Of a stretch of DNA of 64,000 bases, positions 12,793-26,400 are shown piece by piece. Both the position numbers and the translations under genes were made by a program. Below the pieces are notes generated by a model. It was not told the DNA's origin and made no database searches. It worked only from the letters and a program-made list of their open reading frames with translations. This stretch comes from Anthopleura xanthogrammica (lineage: Eukaryota > Cnidaria > Anthozoa > Actiniaria > Actiniidae). The stretch lies in assembly GCA_964019055.1 (NCBI GenBank), contig OZ025212.1:9787109-9851108 (forward strand), given 5' to 3'. Each line of letters opens with the position of its first letter. Within the stretch, counting starts at the first letter, position 1.

Positions 12793-15700
12793 AAGGTCAT
12801 TCGTCTATAATATATATTAAAAAACTTTCTGTATATGCAACAGTCAAAGAAATGTCTAAGGAAATATACGATAAACATGGTATGGGTATGATGTTGGAAT
12901 GAAAAACAATGAGAGGAAAACATACTGAGCCCCAGATGCGAATCGACCCCACGACCTTCCGTATTCTAGTTGAACGCTCCGCCACTGAGCTAGAGGAGAC
13001 TTTAATGGCGGATAACGTCGTTAGTCCACACTATATTGTGACAAACGTACTCTAATGCTACAGTTTGTGAAATGTCTAAGGAAATATACAATAAACATGC
13101 TATGCGTATGATGAGGGAATGAAATGTGTATATGATCGTACCAAACTTTGAAATATTCAGAAAAAAATAATAATTCTGAAGCCCAGATGGGAATCGAACC
13201 CAGGACCATTCGTATCCCAGTCGAAAAATCTGCCACTCAGCTAGGGGAGACTCTAATGGCGAGAAAAGTCGTTCGTCGACACTGTATTATGACAAACGTA
13301 CTGTATATGCTACAGTCACAGAAATGTGTAAGGAAATATACGATAAACATGGTACGCCTATGATGATCGAAGGAAATCTGTATATGATCGTACCAAACTG
13401 TGAAATTATTAGACAAAAAAAATAATTCTGAGATCCAGATGGGAATCGACCCAAGGACCTTCCGTATCCCAGTCGGACAATCTGCCACTAAGCTACAGTA
13501 GACTCTAATAGCGAATTATATCGTTAGTCCCCACTATAATGTGACAAAAGTACTGTATATGCTACAGTCACAGACATTTCAATAAAAATATACAATAAAC
13601 ATGGTATGCGTATGATAATGGAATGAAACGTGTATATGAACCTGCCATACTATAAATTAAAACAAAAACAAAAAAATTTCTAGCCCCAGCTGGGAATCGA
13701 ACCAAGGACTTTCCGTATCCTAGTCGGACGCTTTGCAACTAAGCTAGAGGAGTCTCTAATGACGAATAATGTCGTTAGTCCACACTATATTGTGACAAAC
13801 GTACTGGTTATGCTACAGTCACAGAAATGTCTAAGGAAAGATAAGATAAAAATAATATGCTTATGATGTTGGAGTGAAATGTGTATATCATTGTACCAAA
13901 CTGTTAAATTATCGGAAAAGAAACAATTCTGAAGCCAAGATGGGAATCGACTCTAGGACACTCCGTATTCTAGTCGCACTATCTCGCACTGAGCTAGAAG
14001 ATACTCTACTGGCAAATATGGTCGTTAGTCCACACTTTATTTTGACAAACGTATTGTATATTCTACCAAAACAAAAATTTCTAAGAAAATATACGATAAA
14101 CATGGTATGCGTATGATAATTGAATGAAATGTGTATATGATCTTACCAAACTGTGAAATTATTAGAAAAAAAAAAAACATTCTGAGATCCAGATGGGAAT
14201 CGACCAAAGGACCCTCCGTATCCTAGTCGGACGCTCCGCCACTGAGGTAGAAGAGACTCTATTGGCGAATAAGGTCGTTTGTCCACACCATATTTTGACA
14301 AACGTACTGTATATGCTACAGTCAGAGAAATGTGTAAGGAAATATGCGATAATTATGGTATGCCTATGATGATGAAATGAAATGTGAAGATGATCGTAGC
14401 AAACTGTGAAATAATCAAAAAAACAAAAACAAAACATTTTGAGACCCAGATGGGAATCGACCGAAGGACCCTCGTTATCCCAGTCGGACAATCTGCTACT
14501 AAGCTAGAATAGACTCCAATAGCGAATAATATCGTTAGTCCCAACTATATTGTGACAAAAGTACTGTATATGCTAGAGTCACAGAAATGTCTAAGAAAAT
14601 AGAAGATAAACATGGTATGGGTATGATGATGGAATGAAATATGTATATGATCGTACCATACTATAAATTAAACAGAAAAAAATAATAAATTTTAGCCCAA
14701 GCTGGGAATCGAACCAAGGACTCTCCGTATCCTGGTCGGACGCTTTGCAACTAAGCTAGAGGAGTCTCTAATGACGAATAATGTCGTTAGTCTACACTAT
14801 ATTTTGACAAACGTACTGTATATGCTATAGTCACAGAAATGTCTAAGGAAATATATGATAAACATGGTATGCCTATGATGATGGAAGGAAATGTGTATAT
14901 GATCGTACCAAACTGTGAAATTATTAGAAAAAAAAAAAAAATTCTGAGATCCAGATGGTAATCGACCGAAGGACCCTCCGTATCCTAGTGGGACACTCCG
15001 CCACTGAGCTAGAAGAGACTCTAATGGCGAATAAGGTCGTTCATCGACATTGTATTGTGACAAACGTACTGTATATGCTACAGTTTCAGAAATTTCTAAG
15101 GATATAGAAGATAAACATGGTATGCCTATGATGATGGAATAAAATGCGTATATGATCGTACCAAACTGTGAACCTATTAGAAAAAAAAAATAATTCTGAG
15201 GTCCAGATGGTATTCGACCCCATGACCCTCCATATCCTCTAAGGAAATAGAAGATAAACATGGTATGGGTATGATGATGGAATGCAATGTGTATATGAAC
15301 CGACCAAACTATGAAATAATAAAAAAAAAAACAATTGTGAGTCCCAGATGGGAATCGACCCCATGACCTTCCGTATCCTAGTCGGACAATCTGCCATTGA
15401 GCTAGAAGAGACTCTAATGGCGAATAAGGTCGTTTGTCCACACTATATTTTGACAAACGTACTGTATATGGTACAGTCGCAGAAATGTGTAAGGAAATAT
15501 ACGATAAACAAGGTATGGGTATGATGATGGAATGAAATATGTATATGATCGTACCATACTATAATTTAAATAGAAAAAAGAAATAAATTTGAGCCCCAGC
15601 TGGGAATCGACCTAAGTACCCTCGGTATCCTAGTCGGACAATCTGCCATTGAGCTAGAGGAGACTCTAATGGCGAGTAAGGTCGTTCATCGACATTGTAT

Positions 15701-18700
15701 TGTGACAAACGTACTGTATATTCTACCAGCACAGAAATGTCTAAAGAAATATACGATAAACATGGTGTGCCTATGATGATGGAAGGAAATGTGTATATGA
15801 TCGTACCAAACTGTGAAATTATTAGAAAAAAATAATAATTCTGAGATCCAGATGGGAATCGACCCCATGACCTTCCGTATCCTAGTTGGACGCTCCGCCA
15901 CTTAGCTAGAAGAGACTCTAATGGCGAATAAGGTCGTTTGTCCACACTATATTTTGACAAACGTACTGTATATGGTACAGTCACAAAAATGTCTAAGGAA
16001 AGATAACATAAACATAATATGCTTATGATGTTGGAATGAAATGTGTATATCATTGTACCAAACTGTGAAATTATCAGAAAAGAAACAATTCTGAAGCCAA
16101 GATGGGCATCGACTCAAGGACACTCTGTATTTTAGTCGCACGATCTCGCACTGAGCTGGAAGATACTCTAATGCCAAATATGGTCGTTTGTCCACACTTT
16201 ATTTTTACAAACGTACTGTATATTCTACCAAAACAAAAATTTCTTACAAAATATACGATAAACATGGTGTGCGTATGATAATGGAATGAAATGTGTATAT
16301 GATCTTAAAAAACTATGAAATAATCAGAAAAAAAAAACTTCTGAGGCCCAGATTGGAATCGACCCAAGGACCCTCGGTATCCTAGTCGGACAATCTGCCA
16401 CTGAGCTAGAGGAGACTCTAATGGCGATTAAGGTCGTTTGTCCACACTATATTGTGACAGACGTACTGTATATGCTACAGTCACAGAAATGTGTAAGGAA
16501 ATGTAAGATAAACATGGTATGCCTATGATGATGGAAGGAAATGTGTATATGATCGTACCAAACTGTTAAATTATTAGAAAAAAAAAATTCTTATTCCCAG
16601 ATGGGAATCGACCCAAGTACCCTCGGTATCCTAGTCGGACAATCTGCCATTGAGTGAGAGGAGACTCTAATGGCGAGTAACGTCGTTCATCGACATTGTA
16701 TTGTGACAAACGTACTGTATATGCTACAGAAACAGAAAAATCTAAAGAAATATACAATAAATATGGTACGCCTATGATGATGGAATGAAATGCGTAAATG
16801 ATCGTACCAAACTGTGAACGTATTAAAAAAAAATAATAATTCTGAGATCCAGATGGTATTCGACCCCATGACCCTCCGTATCCCAGTCGGACGCTCCGCT
16901 ACTGAGCTAGAAAAGACGCTAATGGCGAGTAAGGTACTTTGTCCATACTATATTTTGACAAACGTTCTGTATATGCTACAGTTTTAGAAATATCTAAGGA
17001 AATAGAACATAAACATGATACGGGTATGATGATAGAATGAAATATGTATATGATCGTACCATACTATTAAATAAACAGAAAAAAACAACATTTTTAGCCC
17101 CAGAAAGTAATTAACCCAAGGACCCTACGTATCCTAGTCGGACGCTTTGGAACTAAGCTAGAGGAGTCTCTAATGACGAATAATGTCGTTAGTCCACACT
17201 ATGTTGTGACAAACGTACTGTATATGCTACAGTCACAGAAATGTGTCAGCAAATATACGATAAACATGGTATGCGTATGATAATGGAATGAAATGTGTAT
17301 ATGATCTTACCAAACTATGAAATAATCAGAAAAAAAAAATTCTGACGCCCAGATGGGAATCGACCCTCGGTATCCTAGTAGGACAATCTGCCTTTGAGTT
17401 AGAGGAGACTCTAATGGCGAATAAGGTCGTTTGTCCACACTATATTTTGACAAACGTACTGTATATGCTACAGTCACAAAAATGTGTAAGGAAATATACG
17501 ATAAACATGGTATGGGTATGATGATGGAATGAAATATGTGTATGTTCGTACCATACTATCAATAAAATAGAAAAAAAAAAAAAATTTAGCCCAAGCTGGG
17601 AATCGACCCAAGTACCCTCGGTATCCTAGTACGACAATCTGCCATTGAGCTAGAGGAGACTCTAATGGCGAGTAATGTCGTTCATCGACATTTGATTGTG
17701 ACAAACGTACTGTATATTCTACCAGCACAGCAATGTCTAAAGAAATATACGATAAACATGATATGCCTATGATGATGGAAGGAAATGTGTATATGATCGT
17801 ACCAAACTGTGAAATTATTAGAAACAAATAATAATTCTGAGATCCAGCTGGGAATCGACCCCATGACCTTCCGTATCCTAGTTGGACGCTCCGCCACTGA
17901 GCTAGAAGAGACTCTAATGGCGAATAAGGTCGTTTGTCCACACCATATTTTGTCAAACGTACTATATATGGTAAAGTCAAAGAAATGTCTAAGGAAAGAT
18001 AACATCAACAAAATATGCTTATGATGTTGGAATGAAATGTGTATATCATTGTACCAAACTGTGAAATTATCAGAAAAGAAACAATTCTGAAGCCAAGATG
18101 GGAATCGACTCCAGGACACTCTGCATTCTAGTCGCACGATCTCGCACTGAGCTGGAACAGACTCTAATGCCAAATATGGTTCTTTGTCCACACTTTATTT
18201 TGAGAAACGTACTGTATATTCTACCAAAACAAAAATTTCTAAGAAAATATACGATAAACATGGTATGCGTATGATAATGGAATGAAATGTGTATATGATC
18301 TTACCAAACTATGAAATAATCAGAAAAAAAAAATTCTGAGGCCCAAATGGGAATCGACCCAAGTACCCTTGGTATCCTAGTCGGACAATCTGTTATTGAC
18401 CTAGAGGAGACTCTAATGACGAGTAAGGTCGTTCATCGACATTGTATTGTGACAAATGTACTGTATATGCTAAAGTCACAGAAATGTGTAAGGAAATATA
18501 CGATAAAATAGGTATGCCTATGATGATGGAAGGAAATGTGTATATCATTGTATCAAACTGTGAAATTATTATTAAAAAAAAAAAAATATTAGATCAAGAT
18601 GGGAATCGACCCCATAACCTTCCGTATCCTATTCGGACGCTCCGCCACTGAGCTAGAAGAGTCTCTAATTGCGAATAAGGTCGTTTGTCCACACTATATT

Positions 18701-18929
18701 TTGACAAACGTACTGTATATGGTACAGTCACAGAAATTTCTAAGAAAATATACGATAAATATGGTATGCGTATGATAATGGAATGAAATGTGTATATGAC
18801 CTTACCAAACTATGAAATAATCAGAAAAAAAGAAATTCTGAAGCCCAGATGGGAATCGACCCAAGTACCTTCGGTATCCTAGTCGGACAATCTGCCATTG
18901 AGCTAGAGGAGATTCTAAATGCGAGTAAG

Positions 18930-20470
18930 GTCGTTCATCGACATTGTATTGTGACAAACGTACTGTATGATCTACCAGCACAGAAATGTCTAAAGAAATT
19001 TACGATAAGCATGGTATGGCTATGATGATGGAATGAAATGCGTATATGATCGTACCAAACCGTGAAACTATTAGAAAAAAAAATAATTCTGAGGTCCAGA
19101 TGGTATTCGACCCCTTGAACCTCCGTATCCTAGTCGGACGCTCCGACACTGAGCTAGAAGAGACGCTAATGGCGATTAAGGTACTTTGTCCACACTATAT
19201 TTTGACAAACGTACTGTATATGCTACAGTTTCAGAAATGTCTAAGGAAATAGAAGATAATCATGGTATGGGTATGATAATGGAATGCAATGTGTATATGA
19301 TCTTGCCAAACTACGAAATAATCAGAAAAAAAATAATTTTGAGGCCCAGATGGGAATCGACCCAAGGACCCTCGGTATCCTAGTCGGACAATCTGCCATT
19401 GAGCTAGAGGAGACTCTAATGACGAGTAAGGTCGTTCATCGACATTGTATTGTGACAAACGTACTGTATGATCTACCAGCACAGAAATGTCTAAAGAAAT
19501 TTACGATAAGCATGGTATGGCTATGATGATGGAATGAAATGCGTATATGATCGTACCAAACCGTGAAACTATTAGAAAAAAAAATAATTCTGAGGTCCAG
19601 ATGGTATTCGACCCCTTGAACCTCCGTATCCTAGTCGGACGCTCCGACACTGAGCTAGAAGAGACGCTAATGGCGATTAAGGTACTTTGTCCACACTATA
19701 TTTTGACAAACGTACTGTATATGCTACAGTTTCAGAAATGTCTAAGGAAATAGAAGATAATCATGGTATGGGTATGATAATGGAATGCAATGTGTATATG
19801 ATCTTGCCAAACTACGAAATAATCAGAAAAAAAATAATTTTGAGGCCCAGATGGGAATCGACCCAAGGACCCTCGGTATCCTAGTCGGACAATCTGCCAT
19901 TGAGCTAGAGGAGACTCTAATGACGAGTAACGTCGTTCATCGACATTGTATTGTGACAAACGTACTGTATGATCTACCAGCACAGAAATGTCTAAAGAAA
20001 TTTACGATAAGCATGGTATGGCTATGATGATGGAATGAAATGCGTATATGATCGTACCAAGCCGTGAAACTATTAGAAAAAAAAATAATTCTGAGATCCA
20101 GATGGGAATCGACCCCTTGAACCTCCGTATCCTATTGGGACGCTCCGCCAATGAGCTAGGAGAGACGCTAATGGCGATTAAGGTACTTTGTCCACACTAT
20201 ATTTTGACAAACGTACTGTATATGGTACAGTTTCCGAAATGTCTAAGGAAATAGAAGATAACCATGGTATGGGTATGATAATGGAATGCAATGTGTATAT
20301 GATCTTACCAAACTACGAAATAATCAGAAAAAAAATAATTTTGAGGCCCAGATGGGAATCGACCCAAGGACCCTCGGTATCGTAGTCGGACAATCTGCCA
20401 TTGAGCTAGAGGAGACTCTAATGACGAGTAACGTCGTTCATCGACATTGTATTGTGACATACGTACTGTA
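18930..20470 (-). repeat. 501-bp dimeric higher-order repeat (three copies)
   Basis: The private motif GTATGATCTACCAGCACAG occurs at about 18963, 19464 and 19965, spacing 501 bp. The first two dimers are almost identical. Each dimer is one class-A module followed by one class-B module, so canonical and degenerate tRNA-like bodies alternate. Confidence 0.85.
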
Positions 20471-23400
20471 TATGCTAAAGTCACAGAAATGTGTAAGGAA
20501 ATATACGATAACATGGTACGCCTATGATGATGGAAGGAAATTTGTATATCATCGTAGCAAACTGTGAAATTATTAGAAAAAAAAAAAAAATTAGATCCAG
20601 ATGGGAATCGACCCCATGACCTTCCGTATCCTATTCGGACGCTCCGCCACTGAGCTAGAAGAGACTCTAATTGCGAATAAGGTCGTTTGTCCACACTATA
20701 TTTTGACAAACGTACTGTATATGGTACAGTCACAGAAATTTCTAAGAAAATATACGATAAATATGGTATGCGTATGATAATGGAATGAAAAGTGTATATG
20801 ACCTTACCAAACTATAAAATAATCAGAAAAAAAGAAATTCTGAAGCCCAGATGGGAATCGACCCAAGTACCCTCGGTATCCTAGTCGGACAATCTGCCAT
20901 TGAGCTAGAGGAGATTCTAAATGCGAGTAAGGTCGTTCATCGACATTGTATTGTGACAAACGTACTGTATGATCTACCAGCACAGAAATGTCTAAAGAAA
21001 TTTACGATAAGCATGGTATGGCTATGATGATGGAATGAAATGCGTATATGATCGTACCAAACCGTGAAACTATTAGAAAAAAAAATAATTCTGAGGTCCA
21101 GATGGTATTCGACCCCTTGAACCTCCGTATCCTAGTCGGACGCTACGCCACTGAGCTAGGAGAGACGCTAATGGCGATTAAGGTACTTTGTCCACACTAT
21201 ATTTTGACAAACGTACTGTATATGCTACAGTTTCAGAAATGTCTAAGAAAATAGAAGATAATCATGGTATGGGTATGATAATGGAATGCAATGTGTATAT
21301 GATCTTACCAAACTACGAAATAATCAGAAAAAAAATATATCTGAGGCCCAGATGGGAATCGACCCAAGGACCCTCGGTATCCTAGTCGGATAATCTGCCA
21401 TTGAGCTAGAGAAGACATTAATGACGAGTAAGGTCGTTCATCGACATTGTATTGTGACAAACGTACTGTATATTCTACCAGCACAGAAATGTCTAAAGAA
21501 ATATATGATAATCATGGTATGCGTATGATAATGGAATGAAATGTGTATATGATCTTACCAAACTATGAAATAATCAGAAAAAAAAAATTTTGAGGCCCAG
21601 ATGGGAATCGACCCAAGTACCCTCGGAATCCTAGTCGGACAATCTGCCATTGAGCTAGAGGAGACTCTAATGACGAGTAAGGTCGTACATCGACATTGTA
21701 TTGTGACAAACGTACTGTATATCCTACAGTCACAGAAATGTGTAAGGAAATATATGATAACATGGAATGCCTATGATGATGGAAGGAAATGTGTATATCA
21801 TCATACCAAACTGTGAAATTATTAGAAAAAAAAAAAAAATTAGATCCAGATGGGAATCGACCCCATGACCTTCCGTATCCTATTCGGACGCTCCGCCAAT
21901 GAGCTAGGAGAGACGCTAATGGCGATTAAGGTACTTTGTCCACACTATATTTTGACAAACGTACTGTATATGGTACAGTTTCCGAAATGTCTAAGGAAAT
22001 AGAAGATAACCATGGTATGGGTATGATAATGGAATGCAATGTGTATATGATCTTACCAAACTACGAAATAATCAGAAAAAAAATAATTTTGAGGCCCAGA
22101 TGGGAATCGACCCAAGGACCCTCGGTATCGTAGTCGGACAATCTGCCATTGAGCTAGAGGAGACTCTAATGACGAGTAACGTCGTTCATCGACATTGTAT
22201 TGTGACATACGTACTGTATATGCTAAAGTCACAGAAATGTGTAAGGAAATATACGATAACATGGTACGCCTATGATGATGGAAGGAAATTTGTATATCAT
22301 CGTAGCAAACTGTGAAATTATTAGAAAAAAAAAAAAAATTAGATCCAGATGGGAATCGACCCCATGACCTTCCGTATCCTATTCGGACGCTCCGCCACTG
22401 AGCTAGAAGAGACTCTAATTGCGAATAAGGTCGTTTGTCCACACTATATTTTGACAAACGTACTGTATATGGTACAGTCACAGAAATTTCTAAGAAAATA
22501 TACGATAAATATGGTATGCGTATGATAATGGAATGAAAAGTGTATATGACCTTACCAAACTATAAAATAATCAGAAAAAAAGAAATTCTGAAGCCCAGAT
22601 GGGAATCGACCCAAGTACCCTCGGTATCCTAGTCGGACAATCTGCCATTGAGCTAGAGGAGATTCTAAATGCGAGTAAGGTCGTTCATCGACATTGTATT
22701 GTGACAAACGTACTGTATGATCTACCAGCACAGAAATGTCTAAAGAAATTTACGATAAGCATGGTATGGCTATGATGATGGAATGAAATGCGTATATGAT
22801 CGTACCAAACCGTGAAACTATTAGAAAAAAAAATAATTCTGAGGTCCAGATGGTATTCGACCCCTTGAACCTCCGTATCCTAGTCGGACGCTACGCCACT
22901 GAGCTAGGAGAGACGCTAATGGCGATTAAGGTACTTTGTCCACACTATATTTTGACAAACGTACTGTATATGCTACAGTTTCAGAAATGTCTAAGAAAAT
23001 AGAAGATAATCATGGTATGGGTATGATAATGGAATGCAATGTGTATATGATCTTACCAAACTACGAAATAATCAGAAAAAAAATATATCTGAGGCCCAGA
23101 TGGGAATCGACCCAAGGACCCTCGGTATCCTAGTCGGATAATCTGCCATTGAGCTAGAGAAGACATTAATGACGAGTAAGGTCGTTCATCGACATTGTAT
23201 TGTGACAAACGTACTGTATATTCTACCAGCACAGAAATGTCTAAAGAAATATATGATAATCATGGTATGCGTATGATAATGGAATGAAATGTGTATATGA
23301 TCTTACCAAACTATGAAATAATCAGAAAAAAAAAATTTTGAGGCCCAGATGGGAATCGACCCAAGTACCCTCGGAATCCTAGTCGGACAATCTGCCATTG

Positions 23401-26400
23401 AGCTAGAGGAGACTCTAATGACGAGTAACGTCGTACATCGACATTGTATTGTGACAAACGTACTGTATATCCTACAGTCACAGAAATGTGTAAGGAAATA
23501 TACGATAACATGGTACGCCTATGATGATGGAAGGAAATTTGTATATCATCATACCAAACTGTGAAATTATTAGAAAAAAAAAAAAAATTAGATCCAGATG
23601 GGAATCGACCCCATGACCTTCCGTATCCTATTCGGACGCTCCGCCACTGAGCTAGAAGAGACTCTAATTGCGAATAAGGTCGTTTGTCCACACTATATTT
23701 TGACAAACGTACTGTATATGGTACAGTCACAGAAATTTCTAAGAAAATATACGATAAATATGGTATGCGTATGATAATGGAATGAAAAGTGTATATGACC
23801 TTACCAAACTATAAAATAATCAGAAAAAAAGAAATTCTGAAGCCCAGATGGGAATCGACCCAAGTACCCTCGGTATCCTAGTCGGACAATCTGCCATTGA
23901 GCTAGAGGAGATTCTAAATGCGAGTAAGGTCGTTCATCGACATTGTATTGTGACAAACGTACTGTATGATCTACCAGCACAGAAATGTCTAAAGAAATTT
24001 ACGATAAGCATGGTATGGCTATGATGATGGAATGAAATGCGTATATGATCGTACCAAACCGTGAAACTATTAGAAAAAAAAATAATTCTGAGGTCCAGAT
24101 GGTATTCGACCCCTTGAACCTCCGTATCCTAGTCGGACGCTACGCCACTGAGCTAGGAGAGACGCTAATGGCGATTAAGGTACTTTGTCCACACTATATT
24201 TTGACAAACGTACTGTATATGCTACAGTTTCAGAAATGTCTAAGAAAATAGAAGATAATCATGGTATGGGTATGATAATGGAATGCAATGTGTATATGAT
24301 CTTACCAAACTACGAAATAATCAGAAAAAAAATATATCTGAGGCCCAGATGGGAATCGACCCAAGGACCCTCGGTATCCTAGTCGGATAATCTGCCATTG
24401 AGCTAGAGAAGACATTAATGACGAGTAAGGTCGTTCATCGACATTGTATTGTGACAAACGTACTGTATATTCTACCAGCACAGAAATGTCTAAAGAAATA
24501 TATGATAATCATGGTATGCGTATGATAATGGAATGAAATGTGTATATGATCTTACCAAACTATGAAATAATCAGAAAAAAAAAATTTTGAGGCCCAGATG
24601 GGAATCGACCCAAGTACCCTCGGAATCCTAGTCGGACAATCTGCCATTGAGCTAGAGGAGACTCTAATGACGAGTAAGGTCGTACATCGACATTGTATTG
24701 TGACAAACGTACTGTATATCCTACAGTCACAGAAATGTGTAAGGAAATATATGATAACATGGAATGCCTATGATGATGGAAGGAAATGTGTATATCATCA
24801 TACCAAACTGTGAAATTATTAGAAAAAAAAAAAAAATTAGATCCAGATGGGAATCGACCCCATGACCTTCCGTATCCTATTCGGACGCTCCGCCAATGAG
24901 CTAGGAGAGACGCTAATGGCGATTAAGGTACTTTGTCCACACTATATTTTGACAAACGTACTGTATATGGTACAGTTTCCGAAATGTCTAAGGAAATAGA
25001 AGATAACCATGGTATGGGTATGATAATGGAATGCAATGTGTATATGATCTTACCAAACTACGAAATAATCAGAAAAAAAATAATTTTGAGGCCCAGATGG
25101 GAATCGACCCAAGTACCCTCGGTATCCTAGTCGGACAATCTGCCATTGAGCTAGAGGAGATTCTAAATGCGAGTAAGGTCGTTCATCGACATTGTATTGT
25201 GACAAACGTACTGTATGATCTACCAGCACAGAAATGTCTAAAGAAATTTACGATAAGCATGGTATGGCTATGATGATGGAATGAAATGCGTATATGATCG
25301 TACCAAACCGTGAAACTATTAGAAAAAAAAATAATTCTGAGGTCCAGATGGTATTCGACCCCTTGAACCTCCGTATCCTAGTCGGACGCTACGCCACTGA
25401 GCTAGGAGAGACGCTAATGGCGATTAAGGTACTTTGTCCACACTATATTTTGACAAACGTACTGTATATGCTACAGTTTCAGAAATGTCTAAGAAAATAG
25501 AAGATAATCATGGTATGGGTATGATAATGGAATGCAATGTGTATATGATCTTACCAAACTACGAAATAATCAGAAAAAAAATATATCTGAGGCCCAGATG
25601 GGAATCGACCCAAGGACCCTCGGTATCCTAGTCGGATAATCTGCCATTGAGCTAGAGAAGACATTAATGACGAGTAAGGTCGTTCATCGACATTGTATTG
25701 TGACAAACGTACTGTATATTCTACCAGCACAGAAATGTCTAAAGAAATATATGATAATCATGGTATGCGTATGATAATGGAATGAAATGTGTATATGATC
25801 TTACCAAACTATGAAATAATCAGAAAAAAAAAATTTTGAGGCCCAGATGGGAATCGACCCAAGTACCCTCGGAATCCTAGTCGGACAATCTGCCATTGAG
25901 CTAGAGGAGACTCTAATGACGAGTAAGGTCGTACATCGACATTGTATTGTGACAAACGTACTGTATATCCTACAGTCACAGAAATGTGTAAGGAAATATA
26001 TGATAACATGGAATGCCTATGATGATGGAAGGAAATGTGTATATCATCATACCAAACTGTGAAATTATTAGAAAAAAAAAAAAAATTAGATCCAGATGGG
26101 AATCGACCCCATGACCTTCCGTATCCTATTCGGACGCTCCGCCAATGAGCTAGGAGAGACGCTAATGGCGATTAAGGTACTTTGTCCACACTATATTTTG
26201 ACAAACGTACTGTATATGGTACAGTTTCCGAAATGTCTAAGGAAATAGAAGATAACCATGGTATGGGTATGATAATGGAATGCAATGTGTATATGATCTT
26301 ACCAAACTACGAAATATTCAGAAAAAAAATAATTTTGAGGCCCAGATGGGAATCGACCCAAGGACCCTCGGTATCGTAGTCGGACAATCTGCCATTGAGC

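Noticed and set aside
14797..15456. Long open frames (up to 219 codons) and many 60-110 codon frames through the tRNA-like satellite
   Set aside because: They read through tRNA-like bodies, T/A-runs and spacers, differ in frame from monomer to monomer, recur only because the DNA recurs, and show no protein family. Chance frames in a low-stop repeat.
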